Of a stretch of DNA of 64,000 bases, positions 36,494 to 45,784 are shown piece by piece; the stretch's first letter is position 1, and each line of letters begins with the position of its first letter. A program made the translations under genes and the position numbers. Location of the stretch: NCBI RefSeq assembly GCF_002259595.1, contig NZ_MWWU01000003.1, forward strand, positions 57,603 to 121,602, given 5' to 3'. The stretch comes from Aeriscardovia aeriphila. GTDB taxonomy: Bacteria; Actinomycetota; Actinomycetes; Actinomycetales; Bifidobacteriaceae. Under the pieces are notes generated by a model. It was given only the letters and a program-made list of their open reading frames with translations, did not search any database and was not told the DNA's origin.

Positions 36494-36877
36494 TTACTCA
36501 GCTTGCGAGCTTTCCGAATTGCTTTCTGAGCTGTTCTCCTCTTTCTTTTCTGAACTCTTCTCTGACTTCTTTGCCAAAGATGCGACCAGACCAGAAGGAA
36601 GCGGCATATGCTTCGGGGCTTGCGGTTTTGCTTCATCCGGCTCAGTCTTGGCCTTCAAAGCAGCCTCTTCAGCCCACTTGGCATACTCGCTCATCTCGCG
36701 ATCTTCCTGGAACTTTTTGTCGATCTGACCGAAAGGATCAGCCTGAGGAGTTTCCTCCTCTTGCTCTTCACGGTTTGCCAGCTCACGCTGCAGCTGATCA
36801 TAGTCAGTATCAGTCGTCAGGTACTTGAGCTTTCGCGCATTGCGCCTCTGCTTCGCCTTCTGACGTCCGCGGCCCAT
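36494..36877 (-). CDS. DUF3073 family protein
   Basis: A 127-residue soluble, highly charged protein. The N-terminus MGRGRQKAKQRRNARKLKYL followed by TDTDYDQLQREL is the conserved core of the actinobacterial DUF3073 family, of unknown function. The C-terminal half is low-complexity (Ser, Glu, Lys) and probably disordered. GAAGGGG precedes the ATG. The 368-bp gap up to trpS holds an interspersed motif at 37164-37180 and nothing else I recognise. Confidence 0.88.
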   Translation of the reverse strand: MGRGRQKAKQRRNARKLKYLTTDTDYDQLQRELANREEQEEETPQADPFGQIDKKFQEDREMSEYAKWAEEAALKAKTEPDEAKPQAPKHMPLPSGLVASLAKKSEKSSEKKEENSSESNSESSQAE

Positions 36878-37163
36878 TCGTTCCCCTTCATGTCGTTGGC
36901 TGCCACGCAGCCGAAACGGCGGGCAGCGCTAATTCATCGTACTTTTCACCGTCTCGACAATACACCACAAGGCGCAAAACGTGTGAAAAAAGTGAACAGA
37001 ATTCTCGAGTTCTCAGAAATATTTCACTTCCCGTTCAGTTTTCGCGGCTCACAGGCTGCGTTCGTCGATAAATCTCGCTGGCGCTTTCAGCGGCCACTCC
37101 TCCGCGCGGCCATCCAGCGTGCAGCTCAGAACAGGGCATTTTCGGCGCGCAGGAGCAAGCGAA

Positions 37164-37180
37164 CTGATAATCTCAAGAAA
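37164..37180 (+). repeat. GATAATCTC motif, reference copy
   Basis: CTGATAATCTCAAGAAA, used here as the consensus, about 65 bp upstream of trpS. Confidence 0.7.
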
Positions 37181-37245
37181 TTCCAACTTTCCGCAGGCCT
37201 GGCCATAGAATAGGAGCACACAGGCTGTACGACATCGGAGGATAT

Positions 37246-38385
37246 ATGCTCAACGAAGACGAGCTCACCAACGAGCCAGCAAACACTTCACATGACGACC
37301 AGCACGTCGAACTGACCGCTGCCGGAAACGAAATGAGCGCCAGCTTCCTCGCCGCAAAGAAGCGCAGTGACGAAACGAAGGAAGCCCTCGAAAAAGACCC
37401 CTCGAAATTCCGCATGCTCACCGGCGACCGCCCCACCGGCCGCTTGCACCTGGGCCACTACTTCGGCTCCATCAAAGAGCGCGTTCGCTTGCAAAATAAG
37501 GGCGTGCAAACCAACATCATCATCGCCGACTACCAGGTGATCACCGACCGCGACACCACCGAGCACATTCAGGACAATGTTCTCAACCTCGTGCTCGACT
37601 ATTTGGCCGCGGGCATCGACCCGAACAAGACTATGATCTACACGCATTCTGCAGTTCCCGCCGAAAACCAGCTGATGCTGCCATTCCTCTCGCTGGTCAC
37701 CGAAGCCGAACTGCTGCGCAACCCAACCGTGAAGTCCGAAATGGAGGCGAGCGGCCACGACCTGACTGGTTTGCTGCTCACCTACCCTGTTCACCAGGCC
37801 TGCGACATCCTCTTCTGCAAGGCCAACGTCGTGCCGATTGGCAAGGATAATCTGCCGCACGTCGAGCTCACCCGCACGATCGCTCGCCGTTTCAACAAGC
37901 GTTACGCCAAGAAGAAGGCCGTTTTCCGCGAGCCGATGGCCCTGCTCTCTGACGCTCCGGAAATCCCTGGCTTGGATGGGCGCAAGATGAGCAAGAGCTA
38001 TGGCAACTCGATTATGCTCGGCGCTACTGCTGAGGAGACGGCCAAGCTGATCAAGAAGTCCCCGACCGATTCCGAACGTCGTATTACTTTCGACCCGGTG
38101 AACCGCCCTCAGGTTTCTGCCCTGCTCACCACTGCTGCTTTGTGCACTGGCCGCTCGGCTCAGGAGATTGCTGAGGAGATTGGCGATGCTGGTGCCGGCG
38201 CTTTGAAGGCTTATGTCACCAAGTCGGTGAACGAGTTCCTAGCTCCTCACCGTGAGCGTCGCGCCGAGCTCGCCAAGGACATGGATTCGATTCGCGACAT
38301 CCTGCACGATGGCAATAAGCGCGCCAACGAAATTGCTGAGGAAACTCTCGACCAGGTCCGCTCTGCGATGGGCATGGTTTACTGA
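37246..38385 (+). CDS. trpS: Tryptophanyl-tRNA synthetase
   Basis: Charges tRNA-Trp. The 379-residue class I synthetase shows the HIGH-like HLGH (68-71) in GDRPTGRLHLGHYFGS, the Trp-pocket region QACDILFCKANVVPIGKDN and KMSKSYGN. About 45 extra N-terminal residues precede the conserved core. The ATG follows GGAGG. It is monocistronic; I found no T-box leader upstream. Confidence 0.96.
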   Translation: MLNEDELTNEPANTSHDDQHVELTAAGNEMSASFLAAKKRSDETKEALEKDPSKFRMLTGDRPTGRLHLGHYFGSIKERVRLQNKGVQTNIIIADYQVITDRDTTEHIQDNVLNLVLDYLAAGIDPNKTMIYTHSAVPAENQLMLPFLSLVTEAELLRNPTVKSEMEASGHDLTGLLLTYPVHQACDILFCKANVVPIGKDNLPHVELTRTIARRFNKRYAKKKAVFREPMALLSDAPEIPGLDGRKMSKSYGNSIMLGATAEETAKLIKKSPTDSERRITFDPVNRPQVSALLTTAALCTGRSAQEIAEEIGDAGAGALKAYVTKSVNEFLAPHRERRAELAKDMDSIRDILHDGNKRANEIAEETLDQVRSAMGMVY

Positions 38386-38436
38386 GCTCGCGCTTGCCTC
38401 TTAGGATTGAACCCACTGCTCGGTGCAAGAACGTGG

Positions 38437-39837
38437 TTACAAGTGCAAAATGATGCGAAAGTCATGAAGCGTGCTGATAATCTCAGGAGATTTGCCTGAA
38501 ATTGCGAGCATTTCCTGCTCGATAATAGGCCAGCCAGAGCCTGCATTTTCGCTGAGTTTGCCGCCATGCACCTCGCGCGTGCCGAAAGGAATATGTTGCA
38601 CCAGCGCCGCAAGGGTTGCGTTACGCTTGCTGGTGCGGGCTTCAGCTGTGGCAGAAAACGGCGCAAAGAGGCCTCCAGGGCTCGTAATCTCCAGCCTGTC
38701 GTCATACATATCCATCAAGATTGGCAGTCCGAGCGAATCTGGCGAATAGTCGCGGTGGACGAACGCATTAATCAGCGCTTCGCGCACAGCGTTCCACGGG
38801 AAACAATGCAATGTTTCCGCTGCTGCTCGCAACTGCGTGCTGGCAGAGGAGCGCAGTTCGCCCGTCGCTGCTCGCATGACAGCTTTCATGATCGCGGGGA
38901 TTGAGCCGTTGAAGGTGATTGTTGGAGGGTTCGCTGGATTTGCCGCGCTCATCGGGTTAACGGGACAAGTCGAGCTGGTGGGGCTAGTCCGCCGCGTCGA
39001 AGTGACCGACCCAGCAGTATTCGCGTGAACATGGTCGACGAGTACAAGGTTGAGGTGCGGCATGAATTGTTGCGGTTGCTTGCCAAAAACGAGGAGACCA
39101 GCGAGGCTGGGATGCAACTCGCCTTTCTTATCAGCGACGAGAACACCGTAGCGTTGAGCAACGGCTTGAACACTGCCAGAAACTCTGACGCCACTGCCAT
39201 CTGCCGTGCCTCCACCGGCAACTGCGCCGACCCAACGCTTTACCAGGCGATCATCAAGGTCTCCTATTGTTGCACGGGAAACAATGGCGCAATCATGGCC
39301 GGAGCACAGCTGCTCGTTTTCCTGGAATCGGTGAATTTCGTAAGCACTCATCCGGTAGTCGCCATCGCCTGTACGGATAAAAGCGCCACGTTCCAGCCCA
39401 TATTTTTTCACGTAGCATGGCTTGAGCGCAGCATCGATCGGCGGCACGTTTGCTACCACAACAGGCTTTCCTGCTAAATACAGCACTTTGATGTCAATAT
39501 GAATGGCAGGCTCGATCTCGTTGCGCGCTGAACTAGCCAGCCTGGCTTGCAATTTCTTGACGTCAATGTCAACGGGCTGAAAATCTTTTTCCGAAACGCC
39601 TAAGATTACCACTCCGCCAGTTGTGTTTGCGAATGCGCAGAGTGAGTCCACGACGTTGCTCGGGTATCCGCGCGCTTCTTTCATCTCGTATTCGGCGATA
39701 TCTGTGCCTGCGTCGCGCATGCGAGAGACTGCACGTTCGAGTTCTTCGTCAGTGGTAATCTCAGGTGTTTTTCGCCCAGTTGTTGCTCCTGCGTGAGCTT
39801 GTAGCAAACCTGAAGCTTTGAGTGGCCGGCCGCTCAT
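38437..39837 (-). CDS. AlbA_2 (Schlafen-like) and ATP-binding domain protein, putative regulator
   Basis: A 466-residue protein of the family often annotated as ATP-dependent DNA-binding regulator. The N-terminal AlbA_2 domain is seen in YEMKEARGYPSNVVDSLCAFANTTGGVVILGVSE (about 48-81). A C-terminal histidine-kinase-like ATPase domain follows, with NAVREALINAFVHRDYS and ITSPGGLFAP. Between them lies a Ser/Thr/Pro-rich linker (about 285-310). Its start overlaps the stop of the small gene at 39834-40025 (ATGA), so the two are co-translated. Function unknown; the repeat-rich upstream region suggests tight regulation. Confidence 0.83.
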   Translation of the reverse strand: MSGRPLKASGLLQAHAGATTGRKTPEITTDEELERAVSRMRDAGTDIAEYEMKEARGYPSNVVDSLCAFANTTGGVVILGVSEKDFQPVDIDVKKLQARLASSARNEIEPAIHIDIKVLYLAGKPVVVANVPPIDAALKPCYVKKYGLERGAFIRTGDGDYRMSAYEIHRFQENEQLCSGHDCAIVSRATIGDLDDRLVKRWVGAVAGGGTADGSGVRVSGSVQAVAQRYGVLVADKKGELHPSLAGLLVFGKQPQQFMPHLNLVLVDHVHANTAGSVTSTRRTSPTSSTCPVNPMSAANPANPPTITFNGSIPAIMKAVMRAATGELRSSASTQLRAAAETLHCFPWNAVREALINAFVHRDYSPDSLGLPILMDMYDDRLEITSPGGLFAPFSATAEARTSKRNATLAALVQHIPFGTREVHGGKLSENAGSGWPIIEQEMLAISGKSPEIISTLHDFRIILHL

Positions 39838-40025
39838 TGTTGCTCACCCAGCCCTACTCGCATGTCAACAGGGCCTGTAACTCCAGCGATTCTGTAGCCT
39901 CGACGGGGCGAATACTTCGAGCCGACGCCTTCCACAGCGCCTTTTTCAAAATCAGCCATAGTGGCCTCAGGAACGATGTGAATATCGTTGCGCGCAATCT
40001 GAAGTTCCTCTGAATACTTTTCCAT
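39834..40025 (-). CDS. Small protein co-translated with the AlbA_2 gene
   Basis: 63 residues beginning MEKYSEELQIARNDIHIVPE and ending GPVDMRVGLGEQQ. I do not recognise a family. It is probably real: GAGGTGGCCG precedes the ATG, and its TGA overlaps the next start in an ATGA. The pair resembles a small partner plus effector arrangement, but no toxin or antitoxin motif is evident. Confidence 0.6.
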   Translation of the reverse strand: MEKYSEELQIARNDIHIVPEATMADFEKGAVEGVGSKYSPRRGYRIAGVTGPVDMRVGLGEQQ

Positions 40026-40100
40026 CGGCCACCTCAGTTTCTTTGACTACGCAACCTTCACCTATATGGAAACTATTATCGCATTCTTTATTGAAAGAAC

Positions 40101-40190
40101 CTCGGAACCTAGGAAGTTAGTAACTTCCTAGGTTAAAGGTTACTTCCTAGGTAAGTTCCCAGGTTCATAGGTAACTTCCCCAGTTACCTC
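40101..40190 (-). promoter_or_regulatory. 29-bp palindrome and iterated GTAACTTCC boxes
   Basis: AACCTAGGAAGTTA-G-TAACTTCCTAGGTT at 40106-40134 is a perfect inverted repeat with one central base. GTTACTTCCTAGG (40139), TAAGTTCCCAGG (40152) and GTAACTTCCCC (40171) repeat the same arm downstream. It lies 75-165 bp before the two-gene AlbA_2 operon and looks like a multi-site operator. Confidence 0.65.
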
Positions 40191-40243
40191 CACGGTGAAG
40201 CTACTGAGCTCACTCACATCCATTGCAAGCAGGAGAAAGCCCA

Positions 40244-40260
40244 ATGATAATCTTGAGCGC
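40244..40260 (+). repeat. GATAATCT-type motif
   Basis: ATGATAATCTTGAGCGC lies immediately at the 3' end of the thrE gene. Confidence 0.5.
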
Positions 40261-41915
40261 TAATTGTCGTAACGCCAGTTGCCATCAGTAAGAACGCGAG
40301 CCATAGCCAAGCCAATCGGCAAGCAAATAATGACCATGAAGGCGCGGAACATCCAATCAAGAGCTTGCAAAGTGGAGAACTGGCCCAAATAGAACATCGC
40401 GCGGTACATATACATGCCAGGAACCATAATTACGATGCTCGGAACCGTCAGGCAAATGCGAGGGTAACCCATGTGAACCGGCAGCCAGCCGCGACGAACC
40501 GAAGTACGCCATGCAGAAGCGAGCAATCCGGCGAGGAGCGCGCCCAAGAAAGCCGCCATTTCAGCAGAAACTCCAAAATCAGTAAGCTCCAAGCGCAAGG
40601 CGTCAGTAATCGCGCCGATGCAACCAGCCACAAAGCACATGCGCTGCGGAGAATTGAACATCATCGAGAAGCCCCACACGCCAATAAAGGCAAAGACCAT
40701 GCGCAAAATAGCCTTCACCCATGGGTCAAGATTCTGCGGCTCGAAACCTTGCGGGTTCAGGTGCACGATGGTCGCCACCATCCAGCCGGCCAGCGTTGCC
40801 ATCAAGATTATGCAGAACACATACGCCAACCGCTGCACGCCAGACGGGAAGTCGATTTTCGCCATATCGAGGCCACCAGTGATGAGCGGGAAGCCTGGGA
40901 TGACGAAAAGCATAGCGCCGATATAAGCCGTGTCATGATGCAAGGCCGTCGGGTCTGCAAGAGCGAGCAAACGCAAAGTGCCGGTGCAAGCCAAAGCTGC
41001 CAGCGCGACGCAGACGAAGGTGACGAAGAACTGGTTCAAACGGTGAGCGAAAAGCCTGCGGCGCAACCAGTGGCCTAAACCTGCTCCCACGAAAGCGCCG
41101 AGCATATCGTACGGCCCGCCACCCAAGAGGAAAACGAAGGATGCGCACGCGCACGCCGATGCAAAGCCTGCCAAAGCTGGGCCATACAAAGGCTTGCGAT
41201 GCTCGATCATGTCCAAACGCCGATGCGCCTGGCCAACTGTCATGCCCCGTTCTGGATCGGCAATTGGGTCAGCCCGATTGGCCGCCTCTCCTGTTGCAGA
41301 AGCGTCGTCGTACTCTTTGTCGAGCTGCTGGTCGCGCGTGAGCTTACCGCCTTTCTTGGCCTTGCGCTCGACCTTCTTGGCCACATCAGCAGAGAATTGC
41401 GAAGCGTCACGCACCTCAAGGTGCTCCATCAACTCTTGGGACACTTCCGTTCGCTTGTGGTACATCGATTTTTTGCCGAGATTAACACTGAACCAATCAG
41501 CAAAATGCTCGAGAAGCCAGATCCTCTCCGTGTTCACGCCTGTCGTCGGCAAGTCAATAACGTCGGTAATGCGCTCTCTGCCGTCGGTATAGCTCGCTTC
41601 GATATCGGTGAGGTTCACATCGGCGCGAACATGCACTCCCAGCGGGTAGGCAATGCGGTGCATCATCTCGCGCACACGGAAACTTCCCGTTCCTGACGCC
41701 AAATCCATCGCGCCCACGCGCATGATCACGCTCGCTTTTGCCGCGATCCCCGCTTCAGCAATCGGCGTATCCCAGTCTTTTTCAACATCGTCCATGTCCA
41801 ACGGCACAGAATGCGTGTGATATTTCGATACTGCTGGGTCACCGGCTGGCAAAATGCTCTTGACCGAGGAGCTTGCTTGATTGGCATTGCTTGTTTCAGG
41901 AAGTTCGTCACTCAC
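40260..41915 (-). CDS. thrE: Threonine/serine exporter, ThrE family
   Basis: A 551-residue membrane protein exporting threonine or serine. A cytoplasmic N-terminal half carries the family block KASVIMRVGAMDLASGTGSF and REMMHRIAYPLGVHV; about ten hydrophobic helices follow (for example FASACACASFVFLLGG and MLFVIPGFPLITGGLDMAK). It unites the ThrE and ThrE_2 domains, as in corynebacteria. The start is GTG (41913-41915); no upstream ATG fits and the ribosome site is weak. It is divergent from the CNNM/CBS gene. Confidence 0.88.
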   Translation of the reverse strand: MSDELPETSNANQASSSVKSILPAGDPAVSKYHTHSVPLDMDDVEKDWDTPIAEAGIAAKASVIMRVGAMDLASGTGSFRVREMMHRIAYPLGVHVRADVNLTDIEASYTDGRERITDVIDLPTTGVNTERIWLLEHFADWFSVNLGKKSMYHKRTEVSQELMEHLEVRDASQFSADVAKKVERKAKKGGKLTRDQQLDKEYDDASATGEAANRADPIADPERGMTVGQAHRRLDMIEHRKPLYGPALAGFASACACASFVFLLGGGPYDMLGAFVGAGLGHWLRRRLFAHRLNQFFVTFVCVALAALACTGTLRLLALADPTALHHDTAYIGAMLFVIPGFPLITGGLDMAKIDFPSGVQRLAYVFCIILMATLAGWMVATIVHLNPQGFEPQNLDPWVKAILRMVFAFIGVWGFSMMFNSPQRMCFVAGCIGAITDALRLELTDFGVSAEMAAFLGALLAGLLASAWRTSVRRGWLPVHMGYPRICLTVPSIVIMVPGMYMYRAMFYLGQFSTLQALDWMFRAFMVIICLPIGLAMARVLTDGNWRYDN

Positions 41916-42056
41916 GCTTCATATATAGCTCACGGCCTGCCTTGCCACGCTATTCGCGTTTTGCTCACACTGTGAGCCTTCTGCGGCCCACCTCTTCGTC
42001 CATCTCTCCTAAAGTAGTAAGCAGAATAGTGATATTGCATAAAGCAAGGTGAGTTT

Positions 42057-43418
42057 ATGTCTGTGTGGTTCAACATCGTCATGATCATCATCTTCCAGCT
42101 GATTGGAGCTGTGTTCAGTTGCACCGAGATGACGCTCGTCTCCCTGCGCGGTTCGCAGATTGACCAGATGGAGTTGGAAGACGCTCGTGGCGCCCGCGTC
42201 GCCAAAGTGGCGCGCAACCCGAACCGCTTCCTCTCAGCCGTCCAGATTGGCACTACGTTTACTGGCTTCCTGTCAGCATCCTTCGGAGCTTCGGCCCTCA
42301 CCCCTGCTTTGATGCCGGTGTTTCGCCATTGGGGAATGAGCACAGCAGCCGCAGATGTCACAGCGACGCTGTTCCTTACACTGGTAATCTCGTATACTTC
42401 CATTGTTTTCTCGGAGTTAGTGCCCAAGCGTATCGCCATGCAGCGCACCGAAAAGATTGCGCGCGCTGTAGTCCCGGGAGTTGACGTATTCGCCACCATC
42501 TGCACGCCTTTTATTTGGCTGATCTCCAAGCTCACTAACCTGCTTGTGCGCATGCTGGGCTTTGACCCTAATGAAACAGAGTCGGAGGTTTCTGACGACG
42601 AGCTGCGCGTTCTGGTGAGCACGAATGCGCGTATTTCAACCGAAGAGCGCAATATTTTGGACGACGTTTTCGACGCTTCCGACACCGTGATTTCTGAGGT
42701 GATGCGCCCGCGTGCTGACGTTGCTTTCTTGAAGGCTGATATGGCGTTGGGTGAAGCTCGCGACGCAGTGCATGACATGCCGTACTCGCGCTACCCGGTC
42801 ATCGGCGAAGATTTCGACCATGTGCGCGGCTTCGTCCATGTGCGTGATATTCTCGATGTTCGCAACGATAAAGCGTCAACAGTGGGCGATGTGATGCGCC
42901 CGATCACGTCGATTCCCGGCACCTCTCGCCTGCTGCCAAGCTTGAGTTTGATGCGTAAGAAAGGCCAGCATTTGGCCATTGTGATCGACGAATATGGCGG
43001 CACGGACGGCATCGTCACTTTGGAAGACCTCACTGAGGAGCTGATCGGCGATGTTCGTGACGAGTACGACGTGCCTCAGGAGTCGCGCACTGATTCTCGC
43101 ACGATGAAGAACGGCATCACCCAGGTTGATGGCGCGATGACGATTGAAGATTTCGCTGACCTGACCGGCATTGAGCTGCCGGATGGCCCGTATGAGACGG
43201 TGGCTGGGTACTTCCTCGCTCAAACTGGCGCCATGCCAACGATTGGCGACACGTATCACAGCGATGATGGTTACGACATGTCAGTGGTGGCGATGGAAGG
43301 CCGTCGCATCATGACGCTTCAGGTTCGTCAGCGCACTCCTGGTGCTGAGGCTACTGCTCAAGCTATCGCCCAGGACGCTCAAGCCTCTTCACCTCAAGCC
43401 TCTCAGAAAAAGAACTGA
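42057..43418 (+). CDS. CNNM and CBS domain membrane protein (HlyC/CorC family)
   Basis: A 453-residue protein with an N-terminal CNNM membrane domain (about 1-180; IVMIIIFQLIGAVFSCTEMTLVSLRGSQ and VFSELVPKRIAMQ), a CBS pair (about 205-325; VMRPRADVAFL and IVIDEYGGTDGIVTLEDLTEELIGD) and a C-terminal CorC/HlyC domain (about 345-430). Such proteins are linked to magnesium or cobalt export in other bacteria. The Gln/Ala-rich tail is not conserved. AAGGTGAG precedes the ATG. Confidence 0.92.
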   Translation: MSVWFNIVMIIIFQLIGAVFSCTEMTLVSLRGSQIDQMELEDARGARVAKVARNPNRFLSAVQIGTTFTGFLSASFGASALTPALMPVFRHWGMSTAAADVTATLFLTLVISYTSIVFSELVPKRIAMQRTEKIARAVVPGVDVFATICTPFIWLISKLTNLLVRMLGFDPNETESEVSDDELRVLVSTNARISTEERNILDDVFDASDTVISEVMRPRADVAFLKADMALGEARDAVHDMPYSRYPVIGEDFDHVRGFVHVRDILDVRNDKASTVGDVMRPITSIPGTSRLLPSLSLMRKKGQHLAIVIDEYGGTDGIVTLEDLTEELIGDVRDEYDVPQESRTDSRTMKNGITQVDGAMTIEDFADLTGIELPDGPYETVAGYFLAQTGAMPTIGDTYHSDDGYDMSVVAMEGRRIMTLQVRQRTPGAEATAQAIAQDAQASSPQASQKKN

Positions 43419-43490
43419 GATTATCACTTCGCTGAGGTATCTCTTCTGCGGCGCCTCTTTAGCGGCGCCTCGGAGAACTGAGATTATCAG
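43413..43490 (-). repeat. Two copies of the GATAATCTC motif around a GGCGCC repeat
   Basis: AACTGAGATTATCAC (43413) and GAACTGAGATTATCAG (43475) are same-direction copies flanking a duplicated GCGGCGCCTC. They fill the gap between convergent genes. Confidence 0.55.
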
Positions 43491-43492
43491 CG

Positions 43493-44185
43493 CTAGAACA
43501 GCTGATGCTCGTCCAAGCGATGCCTGCGTTCCTGCCAATCGGGAAGGTATGCTTGCATGCGCTCACGGAACTCTTTTCCGTGCCCAGAAACCCACAGATG
43601 AGTTATCTCATGGACGATGATGAGTTCGGTAAGGTCTTCGTCAAGCTCGCCCAGCACGAGGTTCAGGCGAATGATTCCTGTATTTACTGTGCACGAACCC
43701 CAGCGCGAGCTCATTAAACGGTAGCGGATTGCCGTCGGGCGCTTGCCGATAATCAGCGTCCAGTGTGGCAAAAGGCGGGCCAGGCGTTCGTCGAGCACTT
43801 CTCGCGCAGCTTTCTTGCGCTCTTCACTCCAATGGCGAGTGTCAATGCTCTTGCCTTCGAGAAGGTTGCTGTTGTAGCGGGCTCGCCACATTTCAATCCA
43901 TGCGCGGCGGCGAGAAACGAGTGCGGCGATCTCAGCGGACGGCATTTTCAGAGGAGCGGAAATTTCCAAATGCCCATCAGGGCCTTTGATGCGCAAATAC
44001 GCATTGCGAATCGGCTTACGCAGCAGGGTGACAGAGTAGCCTTCAATCTCCACAACTTGTGCGGGGCGAGTTGAACGACTGCGAGGTGCATTCCGGCGTG
44101 CTGCTTGTTCGCGAGAGGGACGCTCCCCTGGCTGATGCACTGAGTTGAGAGGATGTCGTTTTCCCGCTTCGCCCCAACCAAACAT
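43493..44185 (-). CDS. YgjP/SprT-like metal-dependent hydrolase (DUF45)
   Basis: A 230-residue putative zinc protease of the YgjP/DUF45 family. The metal-binding motif is HEITHLWVSGHGKEF, preceded by RYRLMSSRWGSCTVNTGIIRLN, both typical of the family. The ATG at 44183-44185 is chosen over one 69 bases upstream because GGGGAGGG lies right before it. Physiological substrate unknown. Confidence 0.88.
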   Translation of the reverse strand: MFGWGEAGKRHPLNSVHQPGERPSREQAARRNAPRSRSTRPAQVVEIEGYSVTLLRKPIRNAYLRIKGPDGHLEISAPLKMPSAEIAALVSRRRAWIEMWRARYNSNLLEGKSIDTRHWSEERKKAAREVLDERLARLLPHWTLIIGKRPTAIRYRLMSSRWGSCTVNTGIIRLNLVLGELDEDLTELIIVHEITHLWVSGHGKEFRERMQAYLPDWQERRHRLDEHQLF

Positions 44186-44376
44186 GTGCCCTCCCCACTC
44201 TGCTTTGCTGTCGACACGCCTATAAGGCTTTATTGTAATCTGAAAGAGGCGCATTATTTCAACGTTTCACCAGCACTTTGAAAAATTATTGATTTTCTCA
44301 GGTTATTTTCTTGACGGATCGGGTGTTTCGAATTAATCTTTTCTTTTGTTGTGATGTAACGCCTGTTACACGCGAT

Positions 44377-44450
44377 GGGCTCATAGCTCAGCTGGTTAGA
44401 GCGCATCCCTGATAAGGATGAGGTCGGAGGTTCAAGTCCTCCTGAGCCCA
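44377..44450 (+). tRNA. tRNA-Ile (GAT)
   Basis: A full cloverleaf with acceptor GGGCTCA/TGAGCCC, discriminator A at 44450 and anticodon GAT at 44411-44413. CCA is not encoded. Confidence 0.96.
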
Positions 44451-44468
44451 CTCGATCAGTGATCGAAT

Positions 44469-44541
44469 GGGGCTATAGCGCAGCTGGTAGCGCATCTGCT
44501 TTGCAAGCAGAGGGTCGCCGGTTCGAACCCGGCTAGCTCCA
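44469..44541 (+). tRNA. tRNA-Ala (TGC)
   Basis: A full cloverleaf with acceptor GGGGCTA/TAGCTCC, anticodon TGC at 44502-44504 and TTCGAAC T-loop. It follows tRNA-Ile by 18 bp, in an Ile-Ala pair without adjacent rRNA. Confidence 0.96.
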
Positions 44542-44546
44542 CTCTC

Positions 44547-44569
44547 AGCCACCTTCGGGTGGCTTTTTT
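44547..44569 (+). terminator. Terminator of the tRNA-Ile/Ala transcript
   Basis: AGCCACC-TTCG-GGTGGCT followed by TTTTT, directly after tRNA-Ala. Confidence 0.9.
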
Positions 44570-45276
44570 GTTTTCTCAAACACTCCAGCACCGCAGGGTC
44601 AGGGGTATAGGGGTTCTTCGGAGTTGAGGGTGGTTTTAGGGCATGTAGGAACTTTTGGCGTGTAGGAACTTTTTTGGTGCTTTAGAATCCGTTTTGGGGG
44701 GTTAGAAGTGCTTTCTTTACGGGTAAAGAAGCGGACTTCTAGCGCGGAATCTGCTTGTCAGTTTCTTCTTATTTCGGTTTCTTAATATTGCAGTTTTCCT
44801 TGATTTCCCAAGCTTGTAGGGTCCTATTCATGTCTTTTCTTGCTTCTTGAGATTATCTGTTGAGTCCTACTGAATTGAAGTCTGATACCGCTATATAAAG
44901 CTGGCACATCCACAGATTTCCGACATATTAACGACCCAGACTAAAAAGACACCTCGAAACGCCTACTGCCACAAGGCCTCACAAGGAATATAAGCACCAT
45001 TTCAGTTCCTATACACTTGCGAGTGGTGAGCACTCATAAAACCGTTACACTTCATTGGGCTACAACAATGGAAAAGTGAAATTCATACCTCTACTGTGAG
45101 GCAACATTCACCAGCGAGTAAACCCAACAAGCACATCTGTTTCCAGGAACTTGCAGACACACTTTCTGGCCTAGAGTGAATGTGAGGCTCCCACCTTTCA
45201 AACCCGCAACACGCAAATAAAAGGAAGACCTCACACAACATTCCAGACACACTTATAGGCCTATAACCACTGTGTC

Positions 45277-45413
45277 CACTCCGAGTTTTTCAATTTTTTT
45301 TAAGAAATTCGGAGTGAGGTATTTCTAATATCCTACAAAACATTGGAATATCAACGTTTGTAAGCCATACTTACAGACTCCGAGAAATTCAATTTTTTTA
45401 AAATTCTCGGAGT
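45277..45413. repeat. Two sibling hairpins 60 bp apart
   Basis: CACTCCGA/TCGGAGTG (45277-45316) and ACTCCGAGAA/TTCTCGGAGT (45377-45413) share arm sequence and a loop containing CAATTTTTTT. Confidence 0.6.
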
Positions 45414-45476
45414 TGGCATTGAAACTGGTACTTTCTCGCGTCTCTCTACGTTCACAACGAATAGCCGCTTCCATTG

Positions 45477-45545
45477 CTATGTCATAATCTTGGGCGACTC
45501 TATGTCATAATTATGGGGAAGTCTATGTCATAATTATGGTAATTT
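45477..45545. repeat. Three 23-bp tandem repeats
   Basis: Units start at 45477, 45500 and 45523, each beginning CTATGTCATAAT; the second and third continue TATGG. Confidence 0.75.
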
Positions 45546-45688
45546 CACTGTCCTAGCCGATGGTATCTGGTTTCTACTCACACTGTCATGAACGCAAATC
45601 ATTACCTTTCGCAGCTTATGTAAATCAAGTAGTCCGGCTTGAGTGAGAGGCCTTTTCTCCGAACGCGAACAGAGGCGAGAAACAATGT

Positions 45689-45750
45689 TGACACCGTGTC
45701 ACACCTGAGGTACATTCATTCAGGTTCAAAAGTGACACAGTGTCACTTTT
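45689..45750 (+). promoter_or_regulatory. Two TGACACNGTGTCA operators
   Basis: TGACACCGTGTCA at 45689-45701 and TGACACAGTGTCA at 45733-45745. The second sits in a perfect palindrome with 11-bp arms around a central A (45728-45750). They lie just upstream of a TetR gene and are its probable binding sites. They resemble the site I recall for lactococcal HrtR. Confidence 0.75.
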
Positions 45751-45784
45751 GTTGTGCTGCAAGCGTTGACGAGAAAGGAGAGAT

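Larger units (their letters stand above)
44570..45688. other. 1.1-kb gene-free, repeat-rich region
   Basis: No gene is supported here. It contains two TGTAGGAACTTTT repeats (44644, 44661), an interspersed-motif copy TTCTTGAGATTATCTG (44845), two CAGACACACTT-anchored repeats near 45161 and 45245, two sibling hairpins (45277-45316 and 45377-45413, arms CACTCCGA and ACTCCGAG) and three 23-bp tandem repeats at 45477-45545. Being next to tRNA genes it could be a decayed mobile-element site; that is inference. Confidence 0.5.

Noticed and set aside
36878..37245. T-box leader for trpS
   Set aside because: No T-box-like core sequence or terminator/antiterminator pair seen.
44570..45688. CRISPR array in the repeat-rich region
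   Set aside because: The repeats are adjacent or dissimilar, lack uniform spacers, and no cas genes are present.
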